DNA of 64,000 nucleotides from contig NZ_JALMDK010000005.1 of NCBI RefSeq assembly GCF_023094165.1, positions 372,001 through 436,000 on the forward strand, given 5' to 3'. This stretch comes from Crossiella sp. S99.2. Lineage in GTDB: Bacteria > Actinomycetota > Actinomycetes > Mycobacteriales > Pseudonocardiaceae. The position numbers were made by a program, and so were the translations under genes. Below are positions 1-7,996 of the stretch, one piece after another (position 1 is the stretch's first letter; every line of letters begins with the position of its first letter). The notes under the pieces were generated by a model. It was not told the origin of the DNA. It saw only the letters and a list, made by a program, of their open reading frames with translations, and searched no databases.

Positions 1-515
1 CTGGCGCCCACCGCCTCCTCGACCTCGCGCACCTCGCGGCCGACCCAGCCCTCGTGCAGCGGCAGCTGGAAGACCGCCACCGTGCCCGAGGGGTCGCGCC
101 AGGCGGTGGCCACGCCGTCGGGTAGCAGCATCCGCAGGAACCGGTCGGTGGTCCAGGGCACGGTGGCCACGGTGGGGATGCCCAGCCGCTCGTAGACCGC
201 GGCCCGCTTGGGGTCGTAGATCCGGGCGACCACGTGCTCCACGCCGAAGGTCTCACTGGCCACCCTGGCGGAGATGATGTTGGAGTTGTCGCCGTTGGAG
301 ACCGCGGCGAAGGCCCCGGCCCGCTCGATCCCGGCCTCGATGAGCACCTGCCGGTCGAAGCCGATGCCGACCACCTGCTGGCCGTGGAAGTCCCCGCCCA
401 GCCTGCGGAAGGACTGCACGTTCTTGTCCACCACCGCGACGGTGTGGCCGAGCCGTTCCAGCCCCTTGGCCAGCGAAGCCCCCACACGGCCGCAGCCCAT
501 GATGACCACGTGCAC
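1..515 (-). CDS. trkA: TrkA-family potassium uptake regulator (3' end cut by window edge)
   Basis: Cytoplasmic NAD(H)-binding regulator of a Trk/Ktr potassium channel. The first residues from the GTG at 515 read VHVVIMGCGRVGASLA, the GxGxxG Rossmann motif of a TrkA-N (RCK) domain, followed by the acidic end of beta-2 (VVDK) and a GDNSNI segment typical of the family. A GGAGGAA ribosome-binding site lies 4 bases upstream of the GTG. About 171 codons are present and no stop is reached, so the TrkA-C part is mostly missing. The downstream neighbour would be off the window. It is divergent from the permease at 653, as ceoB is from an APC permease in mycobacteria (recalled synteny). Confidence 0.9.
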   Translation of the reverse strand, partial: MHVVIMGCGRVGASLAKGLERLGHTVAVVDKNVQSFRRLGGDFHGQQVVGIGFDRQVLIEAGIERAGAFAAVSNGDNSNIISARVASETFGVEHVVARIYDPKRAAVYERLGIPTVATVPWTTDRFLRMLLPDGVATAWRDPSGTVAVFQLPLHEGWVGREVREVEEAVGA

Positions 516-652
516 TAAGTTCCTCCTCCAAGCACGGCGGTACATCTAACCTTCCCCCAAACGGGGGATGGCCGCGACCCGTGTTCCGACTTTGCCAACA
601 TACCGACGGCTGACCGGGCCCGGTGCTGGTGGCCCCGTCTACGCTGCGTCCC

Positions 653-2728
653 GTGTCCAAGTTCGCCACCGCGGCCAAACGCCTCCTGGTGGGGCGGCCG
701 TTCCGCAGTGACCGGCTCTCCCACACGCTCTTGCCCAAGCGCATCGCGCTGCCGGTGTTCGCCTCCGACGCGTTGTCCTCGGTGGCTTACGCGCCGGAGG
801 AGATCTTCCTGGTGCTCTCCATCGCCGGGCTCTCGGGCTACGTGTTCGCGCCGTGGATCGGGGTGGCGGTGGCGGTGGTCATGATGACCGTCGTCTTCAG
901 TTACCGGCAGAACGTGCACGCCTACCCCTCCGGCGGCGGCGACTACGAGATCGCGAACGCGAACCTGGGGCGCTACGGCGGCCTGACCGTGGGCAGCGCG
1001 CTGCTGGTGGACTACATCCTCACCGTGGCCGTGTCGATCTCCTCGGCGATGGCCAACATCGGCTCGCTGATCCCGTACGTGGCCGAGCACAAGGTGATCT
1101 TCGCGGTGGTGGCCATCGTGCTGCTCACCGCGGTCAACCTGCGCGGCATCCGGGAGTCCGGCAGCGCCTTCGCCATCCCGACCTACGCGTTCATGATCGG
1201 CATGATCCTGATGATCCTGTTCGGGATGTTCCGCGGGTTCATCCTGGGCGAGAGCATGCCCGCGGAGAGCGCCGGGTTCACCCTGAACGCCGAGCACGAC
1301 GAACTCATGGGCCTGGCGCTGGCGATGATCGTGCTGCGCTCGTTCACCCAGGGCTGCGCCGCGCTGACCGGGGTCGAGGCGATCAGCAACGGCGTGCCCG
1401 CCTTCCGCAAGCCGAAGTCGCGCAACGCCGCCACCACGCTGCTGATGATGGGCCTGATCGCGGTGATCATGCTGATGGGCCTGGTGGTGCTGGCCCAGCT
1501 GACCGGGGTCAAGATCGCCGAGCACCCGGCGACCCAGCTCGGCGGCGCCCCGGCGGACTACCACCAGAAGACCATGGTGGTGCAGATCGCCAACGCGGTC
1601 TTCAACGGCTTCCCGGTGGGCGCGGTGTTCATCGCCGCGGTCACCGCGCTGATCCTGGTGCTGGCGGCCAACACCGCCTTCAACGGCTTCCCGGTGCTCG
1701 GCTCGATCCTGGCCCAGGACCGCTACCTGCCGCGCCAGCTGCACACCCGCGGCGACCGGCTGGCCTTTTCCAACGGCATCGTCTTCCTCGCCGGGTTCGC
1801 CATCCTGCTGGTCATCCTCTACGAGGCCGAGGTCGGCAGGCTGATCCCGCTCTACACCGTCGGCGTGTTCGTCTCCTTCACGCTCAGCCAGGCCGGCATG
1901 GTCCGGCACTGGAACAAGCTGCTGCGCGGCGAGCAGGACACCGCGGTGCTCACCCGGCTCAAGCGGTCCCGGCTGATCAGCGGCTTCGGCATGATCATGA
2001 CCGGCGTGGTGCTGATCGTCGTGCTGATCACCAAGTTCACCCTGGGCGCCTGGGTGGCGATCGCGGCGATGGCCGCGGTGTTCGCGCTGATGACCGGCAT
2101 CCGCAAGCACTACGACCACGTGGCCCAGGAGCTGGAGGCGGCCGAGGCGGACCGCTCGCACACCTTGCCCGCGCGCAACCACGCGGTGGTGCTGGTCTCC
2201 AAGCTGCACATGCCGACCCTGCGCGCGATCAGCTACGCCAGGGCCACCCGGCCGGACGTGCTGGAGGCGGTCACGGTCAACGTGGACGACACCGACACCC
2301 GGCGGCTGGTCACCGAGTGGGAACGGCAGGACATCCCGGTGCCGCTCAAGGTGGTCGAATCGCCCTACCGCGAGATCACCAAGCCGGTGCTGGACTACGT
2401 CAAGCGGATCCGCACCAGCAACCCGCGGGACGTGGTGACCGTGTTCATCCCGGAGTACGTGGTCGGCCGCTGGTGGGAGCATGTGCTGCACAACCAGAGC
2501 GCGCTGCGGCTCAAGGGCAGGCTGCTGTTCCAGCCCGGTGTGATGGTGGTGTCGGTGCCCTGGCAGCTGGTCTCCTCCGAACGCCGGGTCGCCGAGGCCC
2601 CGGTGGTCGTGCCCGGCGCCATCCGCCGCGGCTTCGACCCGGTCCACGCCACCCGGAAGGCCGCCGAGGACCGCCGCAAGAAGGCAGCCGCCAAGGCCGC
2701 CGCGAAGAAGGAGAGCAGCAAACCGTGA
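653..2728 (+). CDS. APC-family amino acid permease with C-terminal cytosolic domain
   Basis: Predicted inner-membrane transporter of 691 residues. The N-terminus has the APC signature LPVFASDALSSVAYAPEE followed by about 12 hydrophobic segments up to roughly residue 490. The last 200 residues are hydrophilic, with a Lys/Ala-rich end (KKAAAKAAAKKESSKP), as in long APC permeases with a cytosolic tail. I chose the GTG at 653, where homology begins, over an in-frame GTG at 623. The stop overlaps the start of the RNA methyltransferase by 4 bases (GTGA), so the two are probably co-transcribed. Substrate is unknown. The divergent trkA partner raises the possibility of potassium-linked transport, but that is inference. 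Confidence 0.9.
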   Translation: MSKFATAAKRLLVGRPFRSDRLSHTLLPKRIALPVFASDALSSVAYAPEEIFLVLSIAGLSGYVFAPWIGVAVAVVMMTVVFSYRQNVHAYPSGGGDYEIANANLGRYGGLTVGSALLVDYILTVAVSISSAMANIGSLIPYVAEHKVIFAVVAIVLLTAVNLRGIRESGSAFAIPTYAFMIGMILMILFGMFRGFILGESMPAESAGFTLNAEHDELMGLALAMIVLRSFTQGCAALTGVEAISNGVPAFRKPKSRNAATTLLMMGLIAVIMLMGLVVLAQLTGVKIAEHPATQLGGAPADYHQKTMVVQIANAVFNGFPVGAVFIAAVTALILVLAANTAFNGFPVLGSILAQDRYLPRQLHTRGDRLAFSNGIVFLAGFAILLVILYEAEVGRLIPLYTVGVFVSFTLSQAGMVRHWNKLLRGEQDTAVLTRLKRSRLISGFGMIMTGVVLIVVLITKFTLGAWVAIAAMAAVFALMTGIRKHYDHVAQELEAAEADRSHTLPARNHAVVLVSKLHMPTLRAISYARATRPDVLEAVTVNVDDTDTRRLVTEWERQDIPVPLKVVESPYREITKPVLDYVKRIRTSNPRDVVTVFIPEYVVGRWWEHVLHNQSALRLKGRLLFQPGVMVVSVPWQLVSSERRVAEAPVVVPGAIRRGFDPVHATRKAAEDRRKKAAAKAAAKKESSKP

Positions 2729-3930
2729 CGCAGGACCGCCTGGACTGGACCGGCCGCCGCCTGGAGGTCGAGATCGGCCCGGTGGCGCACGGCGGCCACT
2801 GCGTCGCCCGGCACGAGGGCCGGGTGCTCTTCGTCCGGCACGCCCTGCCGGGGGAGAAGGCCCTGGTCCAGGTCACCGAGGACAACGGCGGCTCGTTCTG
2901 CCGCGCCGACGCGATCACCGTGCACACCCCGTCCCCGGACCGGGTCAGCCCGCCCTGTCCGCTGGCCGCGCCCGGTGAGTGCGGCGGCTGCGACTGGCAG
3001 CACGCCAGCCCCGCCGCCCAGCGCGCGCTCAAGGCCGCCGTGGTCATGGAACAGCTGCGGCGGATCGCCGGCCTGGACCGCAAGGTGACGGTGGAGGAAC
3101 TGCCCGGCGGCTCCCTGGAATGGCGCAGCCGGGTCCGGCTGGCCATCGGCCAGGGCGGCCGCGCTGGTCTGCGGGCGCACCGCAGCCACCGGGTGATCCC
3201 GCTGCGGGACTGCGCCATCGCCCTGCCCGGGGCCCTGGAGCCGGTGCTGAACCGGAGCTGGAAGCCCGGCACGGAGCTGGAGGTGGCCAAGGACGGCACC
3301 GGCCAGGTGCACATCGCGGAGATCCGCAAGGACCGCCCGCCCAGGGTGATGGCGGGCGACGGCCTGGCCCACGAACACGCCGCGGGCCGGGACTGGCGAC
3401 TGGCCGCGAGCGGCTTCTGGCAGGTCCACCCGGCCGCCGCGGACACCTTCGCCCAGGTCGTGGACGACTGGGCGCAGGCCCCCGTCGGCGGCACCGCCTG
3501 GGACCTCTACGGCGGCGTCGGGCTCTTCGGCGCGGTGCTGGCCCGCCAGGTCGGCCCGACCGGCTCGGTGCTGGTGATCGAGTCCTCGAAGCGGGCCGTC
3601 GTGGACGGCACCGCGAACCTGGCCGACCTGCCCCAGGTGCGGCTACGGGTGGGCCGGGTGGAGCGGGTGCTGGGCACGGCGGAACTGCGCGCGGAACGGC
3701 CCGACGTGGTGGTGCTGGACCCGCCGCGCAAGGGCGCGGGCAAGGACGTGGTGGCGGCGGTGGCGGCGGCCGGACCTGATCGAGTGGTGCACATCGCCTG
3801 CGATCCGGCGGCGCTGGCCCGGGATGTCGGACTGTTCGCCACACACGGTTACCAGCTGGCCGAGCTGCGTGCGTTTGACGCCTTCCCGATGACCCACCAT
3901 GTTGAGTGCATAGCTCTGCTGACCCGCTGA
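2725..3930 (+). CDS. TRAM-domain 23S rRNA/tRNA (uracil-5-)-methyltransferase family protein
   Basis: SAM-dependent RNA methyltransferase of the TrmA/RlmC/RlmD family, 401 residues. An N-terminal TRAM-like beta barrel (about residues 1-60) is followed by C78, C86 and C89 in the spacing C-x7-C-x2-C, plus a distal cysteine: the iron-sulfur ligands of RumA-type enzymes. The SAM site is DLYGGVGLFGAVL near residue 260. The LDPPRKGAGKD motif near 330 and the catalytic cysteine in HIACDPAALARD (C359) complete the fold. The GTG start overlaps the permease stop. Which uridine is methylated (23S U747/U1939 or tRNA U54) cannot be decided here. Confidence 0.9.
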   Translation: MTQDRLDWTGRRLEVEIGPVAHGGHCVARHEGRVLFVRHALPGEKALVQVTEDNGGSFCRADAITVHTPSPDRVSPPCPLAAPGECGGCDWQHASPAAQRALKAAVVMEQLRRIAGLDRKVTVEELPGGSLEWRSRVRLAIGQGGRAGLRAHRSHRVIPLRDCAIALPGALEPVLNRSWKPGTELEVAKDGTGQVHIAEIRKDRPPRVMAGDGLAHEHAAGRDWRLAASGFWQVHPAAADTFAQVVDDWAQAPVGGTAWDLYGGVGLFGAVLARQVGPTGSVLVIESSKRAVVDGTANLADLPQVRLRVGRVERVLGTAELRAERPDVVVLDPPRKGAGKDVVAAVAAAGPDRVVHIACDPAALARDVGLFATHGYQLAELRAFDAFPMTHHVECIALLTR

Positions 3931-3955
3931 CCGGGGCAAGGCCCAGGAGGTAGCC

Positions 3956-4054
3956 ATGAGCGATGCCAACTCCGAGTGCCCACCACACGACTGGAGCGGG
4001 GGTGACGAGGCGACCGGCCGGTATTGCGTCAAGTGTGGCGAGGGCCTGCACTGA
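3956..4054 (+). CDS. Small zinc-ribbon-like peptide, 32 residues
   Basis: Too short for routine gene calling but well supported. ATG is preceded by AGGAGG at 3945-3950 with a 5-base spacer, and the frame closes after 32 residues. The peptide holds Cys8-Pro-Pro-His11 and Cys24-Val-Lys-Cys27 (a YCVKCGEGL ending), a possible one-ion zinc knuckle of C-x2-H plus C-x2-C type. It lies 25 bases after the RNA methyltransferase and may share its transcript. Similar short proteins are often left unannotated. Function unknown; nucleic-acid or zinc binding is only a guess. Confidence 0.7.
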   Translation: MSDANSECPPHDWSGGDEATGRYCVKCGEGLH

Positions 4055-4191
4055 GCGTGCGCAGAGGCGTGAAACCTGTTGTCACCCAGTGTTTCTCCGC
4101 GATTTGTGGTCGAAGCCAGAGCATGATGGGATCGCAGTCCGACGGGTCGTTCCCCTGTCGGTGATCATGTGATCCTGGGAGGTTCTGGCCG

Positions 4192-7100
4192 GTGTCTGGC
4201 GACTCATTCGTCCACCTGCATGTGCACACCGAGTACTCCATGCTCGATGGGGCGGCCAAGATCGCGCCGTTGTTCGCGGAGGCCAGTCGGCTGGGCATGA
4301 CCGCGGTCGGCATGTCCGACCACGGCAACATGTACGGGGCGGACGAGTTCTTCCAGACGTCCAGGAAGCACGGGATCAAGCCGATCATCGGCATCGAGGC
4401 GTATGTCGCCCCCGGCAGTCGTCTGCACAAGAAACCGGTCTTCTGGGGTGACCCCGGACAGCGGAGCGACGACGTGTCCGGTGCTGGCGCGTTCACGCAC
4501 ATGACCATGTTCGGCCGCAACTCCACCGGTGTGCGCAATCTCTTCAAGCTGTCCAGCATCGCGAGTATGGAGGGCCTGTACTACCGGCCCCGGATGGACC
4601 GGGAGATCATCGCGGAGAACGCCGAGGGGATCATCGCGACCACCGGGTGCCCCTCCGGCGAGGTGCAGACCCGGCTCCGGCTCGGGCACGAGGCCGAGGC
4701 GTTGCAGGCCGCGGCGGACTATCGGGACATCTTCGGCGCGGACTACTTCTTCCTCGAACTCATGGACCACGGGCTGTCCATCGAGCGGCGGGTGCGGGAG
4801 GGGCTGCTGGAGATCGGGCGCAAGCTCAACATCCCGCCGCTGGCCACCAACGACTCGCACTACGTCACCAAGGACCAGGCCGACGCGCACTCGGCGTTGC
4901 TGTGTGTGCAGTCCGGCAAGATGCTCTCCGACCCGAACCGGTTCAAGTTTGACGGCGACGGCTACTACCTGAAGTCGGCCGCGGAGATGCGTGAGCTGTG
5001 GGACGGGCAGGTGCCCGGAGCCTGCGACTCCACCCTGGTGATCGCGGAGATGGTCGAGTCCTACGACGACGTGTGGGCGCACCGGGACCGGATGCCGGTC
5101 TTCCCGGTGCCCGAGGGCGAGACCCAGGAGTCCTTCCTCTTCAAGCAGGTCATGGAGGGGTTGCACCGGCGGTTCCCGGAGGGCGTCCCGGAGGGCTACG
5201 CCGAGCGGGCCGAGTTCGAGCTGAACGTCATCGCGGGCAAGGGATTCCCGGCCTACTTCCTGGTCGTCGGCGACCTGGTGGACTACGCCAAGTCGGTGGG
5301 CATCCGGGTCGGGCCCGGTCGTGGCTCGGCCGCGGGCGCGCTGGTCGCCTACGCGCTGGGCATCACCAACATCGACCCGATCCCGCACGGCCTGCTGTTC
5401 GAGCGGTTCCTCAACCCCGAGCGCACCGCCATGCCCGATATCGACATCGACTTCGACGACCGCCGCCGCGGCGAGATGGTCCGCTACGCCACCGAGAAGT
5501 GGGGCAGCGACCGGGTCGCCCAGGTGATCACCTTCGGCACCATTAAGACCAAGGCGGCCATCAAGGACTCGGCGCGCGTGCACTACGGGCAGCCCGGGTT
5601 CGCCATCGCGGACAAGATCTCCAAGGCGCTGCCGCCGCCGATCATGGCCAAGGACATCCCGCTCTCCGGCATCGTCAACCCCAAGCACGAGCGCTACGGC
5701 GAGGCCGCCGAGGTCCGCACCCTGATCGAGAACGACCAGGACGTGGCCAAGATCTTCGAGACCGCGCGCGGGCTGGAGGGCCTGATCCGCAACGCGGGCG
5801 TGCACGCCTGTGCGGTGATCATGTCCTCCGAGCCGCTGATCGAGTCCATCCCGCTGTGGCGGCGCGACGACGGTTCGATCATCACCGGCTGGGACTACCC
5901 GTCGTGTGAGAACCTCGGCCTGCTCAAGATGGACTTCCTCGGTCTGCGCAACCTCACCGTCATGGGCGACGCGATCGACAACATCAAGGCCAACCGTGGT
6001 CTGGACATCGATCTGGACACGCTCACGCTGGACGACAAGGCCACCTACGAGCTGCTCTCCCGCGGCGACACCCTCGGCGTGTTCCAGCTCGACGGCGGCC
6101 CCATGCGCGACCTGCTGCGCCGCATGCAGCCCAACGCCTTCGGCGACATCGTCGCGGTCGGCGCGCTGTACCGGCCGGGCCCGATGGGCATGAACGCGCA
6201 CAACGACTACGCCGACCGCAAGAACAAGCGGCAAGAGGTCAAGCCGATCCACCCTGAGCTGGAGGTACCGCTCAAGGAGATCCTCTCCGAGACCTACGGC
6301 CTGATCGTCTACCAAGAGCAGATCATGTTCATCGCGCAGAAGGTCGCCAGCTACTCGATGGGCCGCGCGGACGTGCTGCGCAAGGCGATGGGCAAGAAGA
6401 AGCAGGAGGTCCTGGAGAAGGAGTACGAGGGCTTCCACGCGGGCATGCAGGCCAACGGCTTCTCCGACCAGGCGGTCAAGGCGCTGTGGGACACCATCCT
6501 CCCGTTCGCCGGGTACGCGTTCAACAAATCGCACGCGGCCGCCTACGGCCTGGTCTCCTACTGGACCGCCTACCTCAAGGCGAACTTCCGCGCCGAGTAC
6601 ATGGCCGCGCTGCTCACCTCGGTCGGTGACAACAAGGACAAGTCCGCGGTCTACCTCTCCGAATGCCGACGGCTGGGCATCAAGGTGCTGCCGCCGGATG
6701 TCAACGAGTCCGCGCTGCGCTTCGCCGCGGTCGGCACCGACATCCGCTTCGGCCTCGGCGCGATCCGCAACGTCGGCGCCAACGTGGTCGAGTCGATCAT
6801 CGCCAGCCGGGAGAAGAAGGGGAAGTACGGCTCCTTCACCGACTTCCTGGACAAGTCCGAACTGGTCTGTTGCAACAAGCGGGTCATCGAATCGCTGATC
6901 AAGGCAGGCGCCTTCGACTCCTTCGAGAGCACCCGGCTCTCCCTGATGCAGGTGCACGAGGAGGCGGTGGACGCCGTCGTCGGGCTCAAGCGCCAGGAGG
7001 CGATGGGCCAGTTCGACCTCTTCGGCGGCGGTGACGACAGCGCGGACGCGGAAAGCTCCTCCCCGCTGGCGCACCTGAAGTTCGGCGCCGAGGAATGGCC

Positions 7101-7737
7101 GCGCAAGCAGATGCTCGGCTTCGAGCGGGAGATGCTCGGCCTCTACGTCTCCGCGCACCCGCTGGACGGCGCCGAGCGCATCCTGCGCAAGAACGCGCAG
7201 AAGACCATCGCCGAACTGCTCAACGACCCGCCCAAGGAGGGTGAGGTCGTCATCGCCGGGATGATCTCCGGCCTGGAACGCCGGGTGAACAAGAACGGCG
7301 AACCCTGGGCCATCGCCACGGTGGAGGACCTGGACGCCGCGATCGAGGTGCTGTTCTTCCCCAAGAGCTACAGCGTGCTCTCCGCCGACCTGGTCGAGGA
7401 CGCCGCGGTGGCGATCAAGGGCCGGGTGAACTGGCGCGAGGACAAGATGTCCATCTTCGGCGGCGGGGTGATCCCCCTCGATATCGCCGACGCGGAGAAC
7501 AACCCGGGCATGGACCCGCCGTTCGTGCTGGCCTGCAACCCGGAGAAGCTCAGCGAGGAAGTCCTGCTGGAGCTGAAGCGGACGCTGTCCATGCACAAGG
7601 GCGACACCCCGCTGCACCTCAAGCTGTGCTTCCGCCGGGAGGCCACCCTGATGGCCGTGGACGACTACCCGATCAAGGTCAGCCCGGCCTTCCTCGGCGA
7701 GATCAAGGCCCTGCCCGGAATCGCCGTCGGCGCCTGA
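4192..7737 (+). CDS. dnaE: DNA polymerase III subunit alpha
   Basis: Catalytic subunit of the replicative polymerase, 1181 residues, the usual length of actinobacterial DnaE1. The N-terminal PHP domain begins FVHLHVHTEYSMLDGAAK and carries the SDHGNM motif. The polymerase active site contains GPGRGSAAGAL and the acidic run PDIDIDFDD near residue 416-423. A helix-hairpin-helix and an OB fold (VIAGMISGLERRVNKNG, near residue 1020) follow. The GTG start has GGGAGG about 10 bases upstream. It stands alone: 137 bases from the zinc-ribbon peptide and followed by a hairpin at 7783-7814. Confidence 0.97.
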   Translation: MSGDSFVHLHVHTEYSMLDGAAKIAPLFAEASRLGMTAVGMSDHGNMYGADEFFQTSRKHGIKPIIGIEAYVAPGSRLHKKPVFWGDPGQRSDDVSGAGAFTHMTMFGRNSTGVRNLFKLSSIASMEGLYYRPRMDREIIAENAEGIIATTGCPSGEVQTRLRLGHEAEALQAAADYRDIFGADYFFLELMDHGLSIERRVREGLLEIGRKLNIPPLATNDSHYVTKDQADAHSALLCVQSGKMLSDPNRFKFDGDGYYLKSAAEMRELWDGQVPGACDSTLVIAEMVESYDDVWAHRDRMPVFPVPEGETQESFLFKQVMEGLHRRFPEGVPEGYAERAEFELNVIAGKGFPAYFLVVGDLVDYAKSVGIRVGPGRGSAAGALVAYALGITNIDPIPHGLLFERFLNPERTAMPDIDIDFDDRRRGEMVRYATEKWGSDRVAQVITFGTIKTKAAIKDSARVHYGQPGFAIADKISKALPPPIMAKDIPLSGIVNPKHERYGEAAEVRTLIENDQDVAKIFETARGLEGLIRNAGVHACAVIMSSEPLIESIPLWRRDDGSIITGWDYPSCENLGLLKMDFLGLRNLTVMGDAIDNIKANRGLDIDLDTLTLDDKATYELLSRGDTLGVFQLDGGPMRDLLRRMQPNAFGDIVAVGALYRPGPMGMNAHNDYADRKNKRQEVKPIHPELEVPLKEILSETYGLIVYQEQIMFIAQKVASYSMGRADVLRKAMGKKKQEVLEKEYEGFHAGMQANGFSDQAVKALWDTILPFAGYAFNKSHAAAYGLVSYWTAYLKANFRAEYMAALLTSVGDNKDKSAVYLSECRRLGIKVLPPDVNESALRFAAVGTDIRFGLGAIRNVGANVVESIIASREKKGKYGSFTDFLDKSELVCCNKRVIESLIKAGAFDSFESTRLSLMQVHEEAVDAVVGLKRQEAMGQFDLFGGGDDSADAESSSPLAHLKFGAEEWPRKQMLGFEREMLGLYVSAHPLDGAERILRKNAQKTIAELLNDPPKEGEVVIAGMISGLERRVNKNGEPWAIATVEDLDAAIEVLFFPKSYSVLSADLVEDAAVAIKGRVNWREDKMSIFGGGVIPLDIADAENNPGMDPPFVLACNPEKLSEEVLLELKRTLSMHKGDTPLHLKLCFRREATLMAVDDYPIKVSPAFLGEIKALPGIAVGA

Positions 7738-7782
7738 CCCGCGCCTGGGTCGAGTTGTCCAGTCAAGACTCGTAATCTGGCA

Positions 7783-7814
7783 GACGTCCACCCGTTCGAG
7801 TGGCGGGTGGCGTC
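7783..7814 (+). terminator. Hairpin after dnaE, probable terminator
   Basis: GACG-t-CCACCCG pairs with CGGGTGG-CGTC across a 9-base loop, with one bulged base. It starts 46 bases after the dnaE stop. There is no clear T-run, which is common for GC-rich actinobacterial terminators. Confidence 0.5.
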
Positions 7815-7996
7815 CTGCCCTGGGTCTTGAGTGGGAGGCCGGAAGTTTTAGGACCCGGCAGGAGTGGTGGCCGGACGCGATCAGGCCGTGACCACTCCAG
7901 CCGTCTCCGTAGACTGGCCGACAGCCGCCGAACGGGCGGCGTTTCCCGTTGTGGAGCGGGATGACAGGCGAGCTACAGCGTAACGAGGGGTGTGAG

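Noticed and set aside
515..2647. Long open frame of 710 codons opposite the permease
   Set aside because: Composition is His/Arg/Gly/Asp-rich, typical of an antisense shadow of a GC3-rich gene; the plus-strand gene has clear APC homology.
853..2724. Long plus-strand frame running through the permease into the methyltransferase
   Set aside because: Only the part from 2725 has homology; the rest is an out-of-frame reading of the permease gene.
7738..7996. tRNA or riboswitch before dxs
   Set aside because: Only simple hairpins are visible; no cloverleaf, acceptor CCA pairing or known thiamine-pyrophosphate motif.
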